A stretch of DNA of 64,000 nt, taken from positions 67,001-131,000 of the forward strand of contig JAWDGP010004710.1 of assembly GCA_033675545.1 (NCBI GenBank). Direction: 5' to 3'. Both the position numbers and the translations under genes were made by a program. The stretch comes from Elysia crispata. Lineage: Eukaryota; Mollusca; Gastropoda; Plakobranchidae. Shown piece by piece: positions 48,920-61,300 of this stretch. Numbering within the stretch: position 1 is the stretch's first letter; every line of letters begins with the position of its first letter. The notes beneath the pieces were generated by a model that worked only from the letters and a program-made list of their open reading frames with translations, was not told where the DNA came from and made no database searches.

Positions 48920-51135
48920 AAGGGGGTTGCTATTATCTGAAATTGGAATAATTCAATGCTTGAGGCTGTAAAGAGTGAATACCATTGACAAATTATGAAC
49001 AATACCAGTTATCAGGGGCAGGAAGGGTGTATTAAAATTACCCATTCTTTTTGTATGAGCTCCTCTTAATTTCATTTTCTAGAATATCTTTCTAAGTCAC
49101 ATTAACTAAATCCTAAGTTTTCATAAGTAAAATAGAATAAAATAAGAGGAATCTTGAAGTTAATTTTACCAAATGTATACAATTTGTTCTGCCAAATCCA
49201 AATTGCAGTTAGGTTACTTCTAATAAGTTTCTAGTGATTCACAGCAATTCAATAATTCAATGCATGTTTCATGACGGCTCTACTATCCCCTATTAAAATA
49301 ATGCCATTTATTTTATCTCTGCTTTCTAGCCCTAACCTTGGCAAAGCAGGAATGCTTTGATTTTGTAAAAGCTCCTGTAACACAAAGTTTCATTTTCATG
49401 ATTGAGACTGCTTTGAATTAAGCCAAAAAAATGCATGACTTAAATTAAAGTGAGAGAAAAAAATGGGTAACGGAAAATATTTCAGATTATTTTGAATGAT
49501 GTATCTGGACTTAACTGCTATAAGCTTAGTAAGGTTTGGAAGGTTATACTTGTAACTGTTTTGTCTCTTGCAACATCAGTTAGTCTGTTAATCTAGTCTA
49601 TCTGATCAAAAAGAAACAGTTCTAAATTTGAATAAGGTTGTAGAAGCTTTTGTGAGTTGGCAATTCAACATTATAATTATCATTTGTGCAATATAAACAA
49701 AATAAAAAATATCTTAAAACAAAAGAAAAAACCTTCTTTTTGACTTTTCATGTGCCAATATGTTCTTGAAATGTTCTTGAAATAGTTTTTAATAATAAAT
49801 TCCAGAACTATAAGGAGAGAACTTGCAATGCCCAAAAGATCTTGTTTCCTTGATACTTGTATGTGAATGTACCAGAATGAAGTAAGACAAAAGCTGGTAG
49901 TTTATTTATTGCCTCATTTAAAAGCAGGGTTAAATGAATTTCAACCTTAATCATCCAACCTTGTTTTCTGTAGAATGTTTATTCTCTGCATATATTCAGA
50001 ACCTTTGAGTTGAGAAACCTGAATAAGAAACTATTTGTATCTTATGTCACTTAATACTGCCTGATTTCTGGAGAATATTTTGTTTTTCTTCAGTTTCCAC
50101 TAATCTCATTTCTTCATGAAAAAAAAAAATAAAAACCTGGCTTTCAACACGAATCATCCACAACTTTTAACTGAAATTGATGCAACAGATTTTAGACGGC
50201 TGAATATATTACTGTCTCTTTATTATATTGATATATTTTAATCTTAAACAGGAGGAAAATGTGTCGTCTAAAATTCAGTCAAATCATGAAGCACATGTAT
50301 TCTTTGTAATCTTTAGTAAATCCTGTTAATCTCTTATCAATTGTGAAGTATTTTGGTCTAAATGGAAAATATATCAATCAGTGTCAAAGATGTTAACCAG
50401 TTCGGCAAAGATAAAGTTTTAAACAGCTTTAAAGAGGAAATTGAGTGGCAAAAAAAAGATGATTTGAAGACAAGATCTATAACATAGTGTAGGATTGTAA
50501 ATTGAAACCAACAGCATGGTTTGTGAAAATAAGTTTATTTAAGAAAAGATAGGTACAAAATATGGAAACTGAAATACTGCTCTACAGGTATGATAATAAT
50601 TCAAAATCATCACTGATTATATATGCAATTGCAATTCAAGAAGAATTATGGCATTTATCATATATGTGCATCCATCCCTAATGTTTGTTGATAAAATGAG
50701 TTTTTTATCACAATAATGAAGTAATGGCACAGAAATGTTTTAAAAGGAGGAAAGCAGTCTGCGCATATATTTTTCACTTAAAAAATTGTTTACATTCAAC
50801 TTATAAAAATAAGTGAAATTAAAATTGTGAGAAATAGAAATTTCATGACAATTTTTATTGTGTACACAAAAGAGGAGCACAATAAGTAAGTTTCAAAGTC
50901 ATTTCTTTATCATTGCTGTCATGGATTATAATGGACTAAAAGAAAAAAAAAAGTGTCTGATATCGTGGTGTCAATCAAATCCTCATTTAAAACTCAATTT
51001 ACAATTAACTGGAAAGAATCAAAATTTTTTGTGTCCTGTGTCTTGAAAATTAATTTCAACATCATATGATAATTTCTTGTATTCAAGTGAGGACAGAGAA
51101 AAAAATATAATGTCTTAAACTAATTGTTAATAGTT

Positions 51136-51185
51136 CCGACAGCATTGTGCATATTCCTTGTTGTTCCTATGTACAATGCTGTCGG
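51136..51185. repeat. Short near-perfect hairpin
   Basis: Two 17-base arms, CCGACAGCATTGTGCAT and ATGTACAATGCTGTCGG, pair with one mismatch around a 16-base loop. It directly abuts the larger inverted repeat at 51187-51474. On RNA this would be a stable stem-loop of 50 nt; the stem is short for a microRNA precursor. Confidence 0.85.
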
Positions 51186-51186
51186 G

Positions 51187-51474
51187 GAAAAAAAATAGAG
51201 AAAATCTCCCTCAGTTACCAATGTCAGTGAAATTGGAGCACTACAATCGCATGCAAAGAAAAGGGAAATTTTCACTTTACATTAGTTTCACGTTTCTATC
51301 ATGTGCTGATAAAAGCCCCGTCTTTGAAAACCACAATTCTGCGGATGCAAAGTTTTCACAGCCATACTTAGAAGAAAGAAAACTACTTGGTGGAGGATTT
51401 CCCTTAGCATGCAACAGTAGAGCTCCAATTTCACTGACATGGTAACTGGGAAATTTTCTCGATTCTTTTTTTGT
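51187..51474. mobile_element. Inverted-repeat (foldback/MITE-like) element
   Basis: Left arm 51187-51254 and right arm 51407-51474 are inverted copies. They share AAAAAAA, GAGAAAAT, CAGTTACC, TGTCAGTGAAATTGGAGC, CTAC and end in GCATGC, with a few indels. The 150-base centre is unique. No transposase. The open frame at 51158-51445 spans arms and centre and is explained by the repeat. No clear target duplication found. Confidence 0.75.
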
Positions 51475-54400
51475 CTAACTTATTGCACTGGGTAATTTTT
51501 TTTTCGGGGGCACTTGTTTGCTGGCTGCCAATAAGATGATTCAATTGACTTTGGATAGATTATTTTTTAACACTATAAAATTTGAGCACTCTTGCCAGAT
51601 TCTTATAAAATGGTGTGCTTAGACCTTACTACATGATTAAAATCATGTATTTCAATATGAAAAGAAACAAATATAATTTTGTCAAGTCATTACCTTGCTA
51701 ACTAGCCTGAAAAAATTTCCAAATACCCAGCTTTGCCAACTATCTCGAAAAATAAAGTTCCTCAATCAGAAAAAACGTTAAGAATACACTTATGCTTTGC
51801 GCTAGAGATAGAATTACAAAAATATTAAAGTTACTTAACTTAATCTGCAGGCCTAATATATGTCTAACCCTTGATCTTACTGCAAAACATGTCAAAAATT
51901 GAAATCTACCCAAATAAACAGATAAAGCCACCATTTCTCAGCTTTGTTTGTTCTAACTTTGATCAGTTTCTACACTTTTCTCCAGTAAAAATGCCTTTGA
52001 AACAGACCAACAAATGCCCTTGAAATAAAAAAAGCTTTTTTATCAAAGAGCCTTGATTTTATTTATTGAAATCTCTTTCTCAATGTAAAATTGATAAAGT
52101 GACCATGTGTTCATCAAAGTTTTGGACACATTAAAAAAAGTCATATAGTACAGTACCCAGATTTGGTTGTGCCACAATAAATGTGTTTCTGAAAAAGAAA
52201 ATTTAATATAAATACCATCTTTATGTATCTAGCAATATTTTTATATACCATAAAGAAAAGACTTTTTGCAAGATGCATTCGAACAAAATATGGTTTATAT
52301 TGACAGGCAACTTGGTCAAATAACAATGACATCAAATATTTGAAAAGGTGGCTTAACACTAACAGATGTGTACTGCTCTTTTAGCAAGAAAACATTCTCA
52401 TTGAAAGTCAAGTACTTTATAGAGTTCATTAAGTAAATAAAAATATTTATGATTAATACATCCCAATTCATTCTCAATAATGAAAAAAATTGGGTATAGC
52501 TATCTATAAATTGTTGGACTTTGGCTGTAAAGAAGAAATGAATTTGCAATGGTTCAGATTTATGAAGCCAACATTTCTGTGGGTAAAGATGAGCATAATG
52601 GTGAAATTCATCTATTGATGACACAGGACAAACTTCAAGTAAGGTTGAATCAGGTAATAAATACTAATGGATGATCATCTCAGCATAATTTGAATGGAAA
52701 TGTTCAAGATTTTCTGAAGTGACACGCTCTGAAGACATGAAAAGAAAATTCTTGACTTAGATTATATGGTCTATAACTATAAAAGCCATAGAGATATTTA
52801 AATGGACCCTCTCTTTTTCAACTCGATTTTCTTTTTTTTTCCAGTTTAAAATCAAACAAATCTTCAAAAGTGAAAATATGAATGCTCAATATAAAAAAAG
52901 TTATTTAACTTGAAGTTTCAAAAGTGCGTAGATGCTGTTTCACATCTCCAGGAGGAGTCATGACAAATATTAAGCTATTAATAGTATTATCTGTACTAAA
53001 TTGATGGACATGAGGTTTGCAATCAATAAAAGAGAAGACTCAACCCCATAAAAAGTTAAAGCTGCTGTAAATTTATCTGTGCAGAACAGTAAAATATAAT
53101 GTGCATGACATGGATTCTTGCATTGAAGTTTGAAGGCACCATTTCATGATATTATTTGATCATGGTACACCAGAGAAGAGAGTTTTTGTTATAAAATGAA
53201 AAAAAAAATTGTTTGATTCTCTGTACATAAGATACCAGGCTGAGCAGAGGTATCTAATAGTATGAAAAATGTTTCGAAATTCAGTTCAGAGAGCTTTTTC
53301 TTTCCTTTTTCCCATGTGAAATCTCTATACTGATTATTTTCAGCCTTAAAAGTTAAATTTGTGAAATTCACATATATGAGTATAAAATTAACAAGGAAAT
53401 AAATTTAAATCTTGAATGAAACACTGACAGTTGCATGATAAATATCCCTTGGCATCAAACCCCTCCTCCTTCCTAAAATAATAAGTACTGGTGATCAAAA
53501 TATGATTGGCCCATCCAAACATTGTTGCGATTTATAAAAATCTGATTCAAAACCTTTCACATTATGTCATAAAAATTATCCCTATGAAAAGAATTTAGTA
53601 TCAATTGAAGAAATCTTAAAAAACAATCACTTCTAAAATATTTTTGTTTCTTGGAAATCTATTCAAAATCAAATACCCTAACTAAATTGTTTTTTCACTA
53701 AATATAATTTCTTATTTGATCACCAAGCCCGAGTTGAGTCACTGCACTAAAAACTTTAATTTTTTCATCAATAACTTTCGAAAAAAGTTCATCAGAATTG
53801 CTAACTTTGCCACTAACTTATGTCACCATATTATACACAAAATTTGCTAACCTGCACAGAAATAAAAAAAATCGAAGTGTAAATAAAAGAGAAAAGTGAA
53901 AAGATGCACAAACACACGCAATCAAGGAGAATAATAAAGCTAATCACCTTAATATCCCATCTCTAAAGATAGAGGAGAAATTTTGAATGTAATGGGTACA
54001 TAAAGAAAAAAGAAGCCAGAAGTGTTTGAGAGTATTCTAAACACACAGTCCTGAACTTATTCATATTAAGTATTACTGGGCACAATGATCATTCAACATG
54101 ACACACTTAAACATTCTTGTGTGAACAACAAAACTAAGCAAGGCAAGAAGCTGTGCCCACTGTCGGCGCCAATTAGTTGCAGTTATGAGTTAACAAGACG
54201 GCTCAACTCTTGCTGTTTCTTGAATGACTAAAGGATAGCAGGTCTACTAATTGAGTAACCACCATGTCTCATGACCAAATTGTTTTTCAGTCCCTGATCA
54301 TAGACCACTACGATGTACTTTAACATCAGATAGTTATCTTGGAGTCAGTAGCTATTGATTCTTATAGTTTATCAAACTCAAATTGGGTGGCTCCCCAAAA

Positions 54401-54662
54401 ATGTAAGATGCAGTATGCCTTATAAACATGTTATAACCTTATTCATTTCTGACACAAAACAAACTGCATCTAATGAGATTGACTAACGGATAATAGTTCA
54501 ACAGAATCTCCAGTCACAGTGTCAAGTGTTTGACTAAAATCATGCACGTTGGAAGACTGTAGTCAGGCAAAGTCAGTCAGTGGCTAACTACAACACCTTT
54601 AACTACATGATAGTCAAATTTTGAAATGGTAACAACTTGAGGCTTGTCTTTCACTATAAATA

Positions 54663-55102
54663 CAGTTGAGTCCAAATAATTTGAATCCGGATAGTTCGAA
54701 TTCTTGGATATTTCGAAGTCTTTTAATTTTACCGAATATTTCTCTATTTAAGCTTTATTAAAAAATATCGGTTAATTCGCATTCATTATCAGAGGCTTCA
54801 TAGACTGTATCCCAGAATTTTTCATTTAAAACCAGAAATTTTTTAACAGATGTTGGCAGCATAATCTGGGACAATTTAAAAGTAAAGTGTTAGGAAACTG
54901 GGTAGTGCAGCTCAACACATAAAACTTTTAAACAATATATCAACCTTTCCTAAAAAAATGTATGATGAAAGATTGTTGTTCCAAGGTAAAAGCCTGTATT
55001 CCCATTTTTTATCTATTGAAAAAGGCCGCTTGGCAATATTTGATTTAGGGTTGCCGTGAACTTCAAATAAACATATCTCCCAAAATTCAAATAACCTACA
55101 CA
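54663..55102. mobile_element. MITE-like element with ATTCGAA subterminal motifs (pogo/mariner type)
   Basis: Begins TA-CAGTTGAGTCCAAATAATTT, followed by GGATAGTTCGAATTC and GGATATTTCGAAGTC. The right side, reverse-complemented, shows TTGTGTAGGTTATTTGAATT and ATTTGAAGTTC. Such spaced ATTCGAA-like blocks mark pogo/Tigger-like DNA transposons. The ends are degenerate, no transposase frame is present, and the right border is approximate. It lies in the CROT 3' flank. Confidence 0.5.
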
Positions 55103-55319
55103 ATCTTCTCAAAATGTCATGGACTATCTTGATAATGCAAAACTGGACGAAACTGCCAAAAACCCAATAAAAAAAATCCAATAAGCTCAGAGAAGAGGGG
55201 TCAGGGTTTTGTTTCTTTCTTCATTATTTCACCTGATTGAAACTCTGCTAAGTAGACATCTAATTCAAATACCAAAACAAAAAATCTTGGAATGCAAAGC
55301 TTAGGTTTCTAAACATGAA

Positions 55320-58300
55320 TCACAGCCGAGCTTGAGGTTTGGCCCCCTCCTGATCCACAAGGTCCCTCATAGAGTCCAAAGCACCACAAACTGATGTGGC
55401 ATACCCTGGGCTGCTTGTGCTCTCATCAGCATTCCAGGTGGTTATATAAAATGTCAGTCTGTGGATATAACAGGCAGTTCTTGTAAAAGAGCTTACTTGA
55501 AACAATACAGCACAGTGATAATTTTGGATTTTGAAAAATGTTTCACGGTTCCAAACGTAATGTTTTGATCTACTTACATTAATTGCTTGGAAGCATATTT
55601 AGATTGTGTGGATAATAACATATATTGGATTTTCAGGGTGGCATATGAATGGAGAAAGACCATAGTAAGGTTATGATGTAAGTTTAAATTAACATAAAAC
55701 TTTGATTTATTAGGGGTTTTTCAGGCTTTTCTCAAAACGACATTGACGAAATATCTGAAGCAAAAAATTTAGTCATGCAATACTAGCAGAAATGTATGAA
55801 TTTGGGCAAGGAACTAATTTTATGTACCCTTTGATTCATTTAGTTAACCTAGTTCTGACACAGTAAAATTTGCATGAGATGGTCACAGGAGAACAGAAAA
55901 AAAAAGTTTATTTGAAACAGCGTCCACCTCATCCATTGTCCTTGGTGTATTTGTTCAGACGAGAAAATAATTCTGAAGAGGATCAATAGAGTTTGCACTT
56001 TGAGGCAAATTGAAAAGGATTGCTTCTCTTTTGATGCAGCTAGGAGAAATTGAAATGAATAGAAAGTAAATGTATTCATACTTGTTGTCGTTGATTCTGT
56101 AAAAGCAACCTATGCAGTCTTTGCACATGGGAAGTACAGCACCTAGGACAGAAGTATATCCAATGCAGCTTGTTGACAGGATATAGTTGCCACCTCCACC
56201 ACTGAAAATAAAGATGAAATACCATCTTACAAGGTTTTTCTACCAAAGATAGGATAGGAAAATACTTAACAGTCAAAATTCAAACTGCAATTATACTTAT
56301 CATTTCTATTATTCTATTGATATTTCTTCAGAAATATCAGCAAAATACTCTGTTTTTGAAAATGTGCTGACTCTGTTTTGGAGGCCTCATATTTACATAG
56401 GTGAACACCATAAAGTATTTATTTCACAACAGAATATCCTTTTATAGTAAACAAGCTAAATATTTTTTCAAAAGATTAGAAGAAAAAAAACATTTTTAAT
56501 CAAAACAAAATTTAAAAAAATGCCATTTTCACCAGTTTCCACATGGGAGACAAAAAAGAATAATTTCAGAGGTAAAAATTGTTTAATAGATAAAGGAATG
56601 GTCTACACACACAGTACATGCCTCAGTATTTTCAACATAACAAGCTCTATCCACATTCCACTTTATATTGTTTTCAAGAATTCATACTATTGCATTAATG
56701 CCAAAACCACAAAAAAAGAGGAAGCTTTCAATTAAAGCACATGACATAAATCACCTTAAGTACCAGTTTCATAACATCAGTGCTTTCTTACACTCAACTT
56801 AAATAATATTAAATTAAAGAAAGCAGTCTTGATCTGCAACAATTTTACAATAATTACTATCAGCATGACATTCGTTAAATGCAAAATACAAATTCATAGA
56901 CATCAAATTTAGATATCACATGCTGAATTTATTAATATCAATTAAATATTTTGATAGTCAATCATACGGGTAAAGATTAGTCCATGCAAGCTGACAGCTA
57001 CTGATTCTTTGTCTTTAAAGTTTTTGGCTTGGAAAGGAAAATGAATGTGTGTTCAGTAAGGACAGGGGCATTCTATTTTCCTTGCACATGAATCTAGTGC
57101 ACTGCTTTTTCTTCAAGAAAAATGGATGAGCTTTACAGTAGCATATTTTCAAAATTTATAATCCCTTTTTTCTTGAAAAATCATCTTCAGAATTTTTACC
57201 TCGAAATTTTTAATAAAAAAAATATATCAAATCAAAATCATCTTTTGAACTAAAATTTCTAAAAATCATTAAGAATTACTAATATTCAGAATCATATACA
57301 AGATCTAGCAAAAATAGATTGAGGGAATTTCCACAGCTGTCCATCACCTCATGATAACTTTATGGATTTTTCATCATTGAAAAGCTCAGAAAAATGTTTT
57401 GCCTTGGATACCAACACCTTCAAATGGAAAAGTAGCCAATAAATGATACATTTAGAGTGAGTGCAAAGCATAAAAAATTATCTGACCTTTTTGTGAATGA
57501 TGGATCTATAAAAATAGCTGGAACAGGTCGACCTTCTTCTTGTGATATGAGGAAGAGGCCCATCATATGTCTATCACAGCCTACAAATATATATAGTATA
57601 TATAGTATAAAGTATACAGTGTAAGTGAGACAGTTATTAATAAACAAACCAAGAGATAAAGATCATTCTATCATGCTGCATTGATCATCTCTTACCTTCT
57701 GATTATGGTGGTTTCTGAATATGCACAAATTTTGTATGAAAATGAAAACGCTATTATTGCCAAGGAATTTTTTGGAAAAATTTGTTTTTTCATATTGTGG
57801 AGATGCAACATTTTTCTACTTAATCTGTAACATCAAACATGTCTTTATATTAGTATATTTTTGGACCAAACTTAATGATTGAATATTTAAATCATATGTG
57901 GAGACATGTGAAAGTATTATTCTATTCATATGGCACATTGATCAGGTCTCAAAAGACTGGTTTTAAAATAACAGAAGTCTGCCCCGAAAAAGTCTAGAAT
58001 CCTGTCATTTCCAGGAGCTTTTAAACTCATTTTAAATAAATGAGTTCATTCTAAACAAGGCAGATCTCTTCAACAGAAAAAGAAGGTCAAATTGAAACAA
58101 AAATTTATAATTATACTCTTCATGAACAGGCAATGTATACTGCTTGGTAAACTCATAATATACAGTGGAATTTGTTTATAAAGATAACATCAAATATTAT
58201 TGACATTACTGACATATATAAAGAAAGAAATGGTCTTTCTGCAGGGACTTATCTACCTAAAAATAATATAGAAATGTCTTAAAAAATGATATCTCATATG

Positions 58301-61300
58301 AGGGTGGTTTTTTCAGTGGAGATCTTATTTAAGGGATTCCACTGCTCCGTTCTCAGCTTATGATAAGCAAGAGTTTCAAACTTCTGAAAAAAAATGATGC
58401 TATGTTGAACTGAACTTTAAAAGCCAATGAAATTATCTTGCATTATAAAAAAAACCTTGTTGAAAATTAAAAGCTCTACCTTTTAATTCACAAGCCTCAG
58501 CATAATCCTTGTTATGTTTGTTGATAGCTTTTAATAAAAGGCTCATCTTCTTTGGAGGCTGAAATAAAATCACAAATTGAAAATTTAGAAATATCCTTGT
58601 CCATGAATGTTTTATTTCATCATCATTTTTAATTTTTTTTTTTTTTAAATCCCCGAATAAATATCAACATCAGTGAATATTTCAGGATGAATTTTGCATT
58701 TGATAATTAAAACATATGCTGTTTATTAGGCAGCATAAATATAACATCAAATTTCTGACGGTTACAAAATCAAAGATTAAAAAAAGTTGTTTTGCATGAA
58801 TATTTAACAAAGAAAAATAAATGCTTGAGTTGCTAATCTCCTGAACCATTCTGTTTTGTTTTGGTTTTTTTTTGTATGTTTTGTATTATTTTTTTTAAGC
58901 ATAAATTAACGATTGGAAAAGTGCTTTAATAGTAAAGACAGAACAAAAATTTACTTAATGTTCTTTCCCTTCAATCTATACTAAGACAATTAGAATGAGA
59001 AAATCAATCTGATACCTGTGGTTCTAAAGACAAGGATAGTACAAGTAATGAATTCTGAAAATCAAAGTGTTTCAAAGCAGTTTAATCTCTTTCTTAGTAT
59101 CTCAAAACACTCTAAAATCAATCTCAAGCAATTTTCAGCTACTCGCTGAAACTGCAAACTGAAACTCATTTGTATAAACTCCTCATATCTGATTAACACT
59201 TAGATGTAGAATAGAATGCAAAAGCATGGGGAAAAAAACTTTTACTGGATAAAATAAGAAGAGCCATAGGTTTCATTGATTTGTTTTAGTAGGGAGAATT
59301 ACTTCTCATGACCAATTCATCACTGGTGTACTAAACTTAAAACATTTCATCATATTTTATCTTTTGCAGCTGCAGGGACATGTGACTTACTGAATTACTG
59401 AGTCCTTTTTAAGACAGTCAAGACTAAAGGATGCATGAATTATCTTCTTTTTTATTAAAAAGTCATATAGAGCACACACTGACAGTGGTATCAAATCTGG
59501 TTGGGGAATATCTTCAAAGACAAAAATGCTTAATTGTGAAGATAAGATTTTCATTTACATCAACAGCTGGATCATCCATAGCTTTGCACCAAGCAAAAGC
59601 TTCATCAGTGCATGTTCTCATCGTCTCTGTCCTTCCATGATAAAACTGCCTGACAGGTGCCGTCTCATAAGTAGGTGCCATTCTAAATATTCAACCAAAA
59701 AAAAAAAATCCATGATTTCAGGTTGGTAATAAAAAGTTCAAAAGTTATTTTTTTCATTTGTCATAGAATTTGACTCAGTTTTTCTTTGATTTATGTTTTA
59801 GCTTTGCAAGCAATCCTACAGTGGTGATTTAGTTCAATTATGCAGATAAATATCATTGCAACTAAACAGAGAAACACCCCCATATCAGATGAAATCAAAG
59901 TTCATCTCCTAAATATGTCATGCTTAAAAACGTTTTTAAAAAGTTTATGGGCTTTTTTTTGGAGTTCCTGACATCAGCATAAAATTAAAATATTAAACCA
60001 CTAAATCATTTCACATGTAGTTTTTAACATATATACATATCTTGCCTTTCTTGCTATTTTTTTTTTTCGTAATAAAGTGAACGCATGAAGTGTTTGATGT
60101 GCAGCTTTGCCTTGTAAACTGACATGTTTCTACAGACTTTGAGGACATGCTATCTACTAAAAATGTAACAGAACACTTTCCCATTTTAGGCAAGAGGCAC
60201 AATTTCAATTTTTCTTTGCGTCTTCAAACCTTGATTCAACTTTTAGCAGAAGCAAAATTTAATTAAAGGATTCTTAATTCAAGATCTAGATAAATTTAGA
60301 ATTGAAAAAATCCATTTCCATTTTGATATAGCAAGGTTTAAAGAATTTTATTAATTAACACCAGCCATTTCAAGTTAATTATATCATGATCACCTTACAG
60401 ATTCCTACGAGTGGGGTTTTTTCTTTTCATTTTGTGTGGAAAGAAATGAAAATTAATATCGACCTGGGACAAGAAGCAGAGAGCTATATTATAGGCGTAA
60501 AGAACATAAACAAAATGCCTTCATATTTTTGTTTTATTTTCGTCAAGTAAATAAAACAAATTTGGAATTTCCTGATAGACTGCTGAAATTTTGCTTTAAA
60601 GTTACTTATAGTATCAAATATCAACAGCTTATTGATGAAGTTTTAAGAAATAGCAAGCATATTGCCTGCACCTGGTCATACCTCTTATAAAGTCTGTAAT
60701 AACCAAGCTGCATAGCCATCTGGCAATAAGCATCTGGGTGTAGCCTTTTTGTCTTGCAATAATTTTTCCCATACTTGGTGTACTCTCTCACTTCAGCAGT
60801 GCCAATCTGTCTCTTTATAAAAGCAGGAAAAAATAAGATAACCACTGTAAAAATTACAAACTAGTTTGTCTTGACAAATACAATTTGTTACAATGGCTAG
60901 ATTAAATACCAAAGATGGAGAGTGAGAGAGAAAGGAGGAGATAAGAAAGAGACAGACAGCAGGTATAGCAAAAAAAATTTACTTCATGTTGAAATTTTTT
61001 CCATTGATGCTATATTTTCATGCTAATACTCCCTTAACATTATCATATCCCCTTTATTTCCAATTTTGTGAGAGAGAAAAAAGCAATTTTAGAAGAATTG
61101 CTAGAATTGTATTTTCCTATATATACCTACCATGGCAGCATAGCCTTTCTTTGCTTTTTCAATGGTTTGGGTCAATTGTGCATCTAAAATAAATTGCAAA
61201 TGCTTGGGCTCTGACAAAGATCGTACTTTGGTGCTGCCCTGAGAAAAAGACAGAAGTCATGAGTTTGTACTGAAAAATGTTGATACATGCTTCAAGAAAA

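Larger units (their letters stand above)
47550..55319. other. Convergent spacer: DCTN3 and CROT 3' UTRs
   Basis: No coding exon recognised. From 47550 to about 50300 the plus strand is T-rich, as in the DCTN3 sense UTR; from about 50500 to 55300 it is A-rich, i.e. T-rich on the CROT sense strand. The switch suggests the two transcripts end near 50.3-50.6 kb. Candidate signals: AATAAA (+) at 49136, 49701, 49794 and 50128; AATAAA (-) at 50534-50539. Also present: a T20-G7 tract at 48893-48919, the hairpin and inverted repeat at 51136-51474, and the CAGTTG-ended element at 54663. Confidence 0.5.

Noticed and set aside
51158-51445. 95-codon open frame
   Set aside because: Runs through both arms of the inverted repeat; no family signature.
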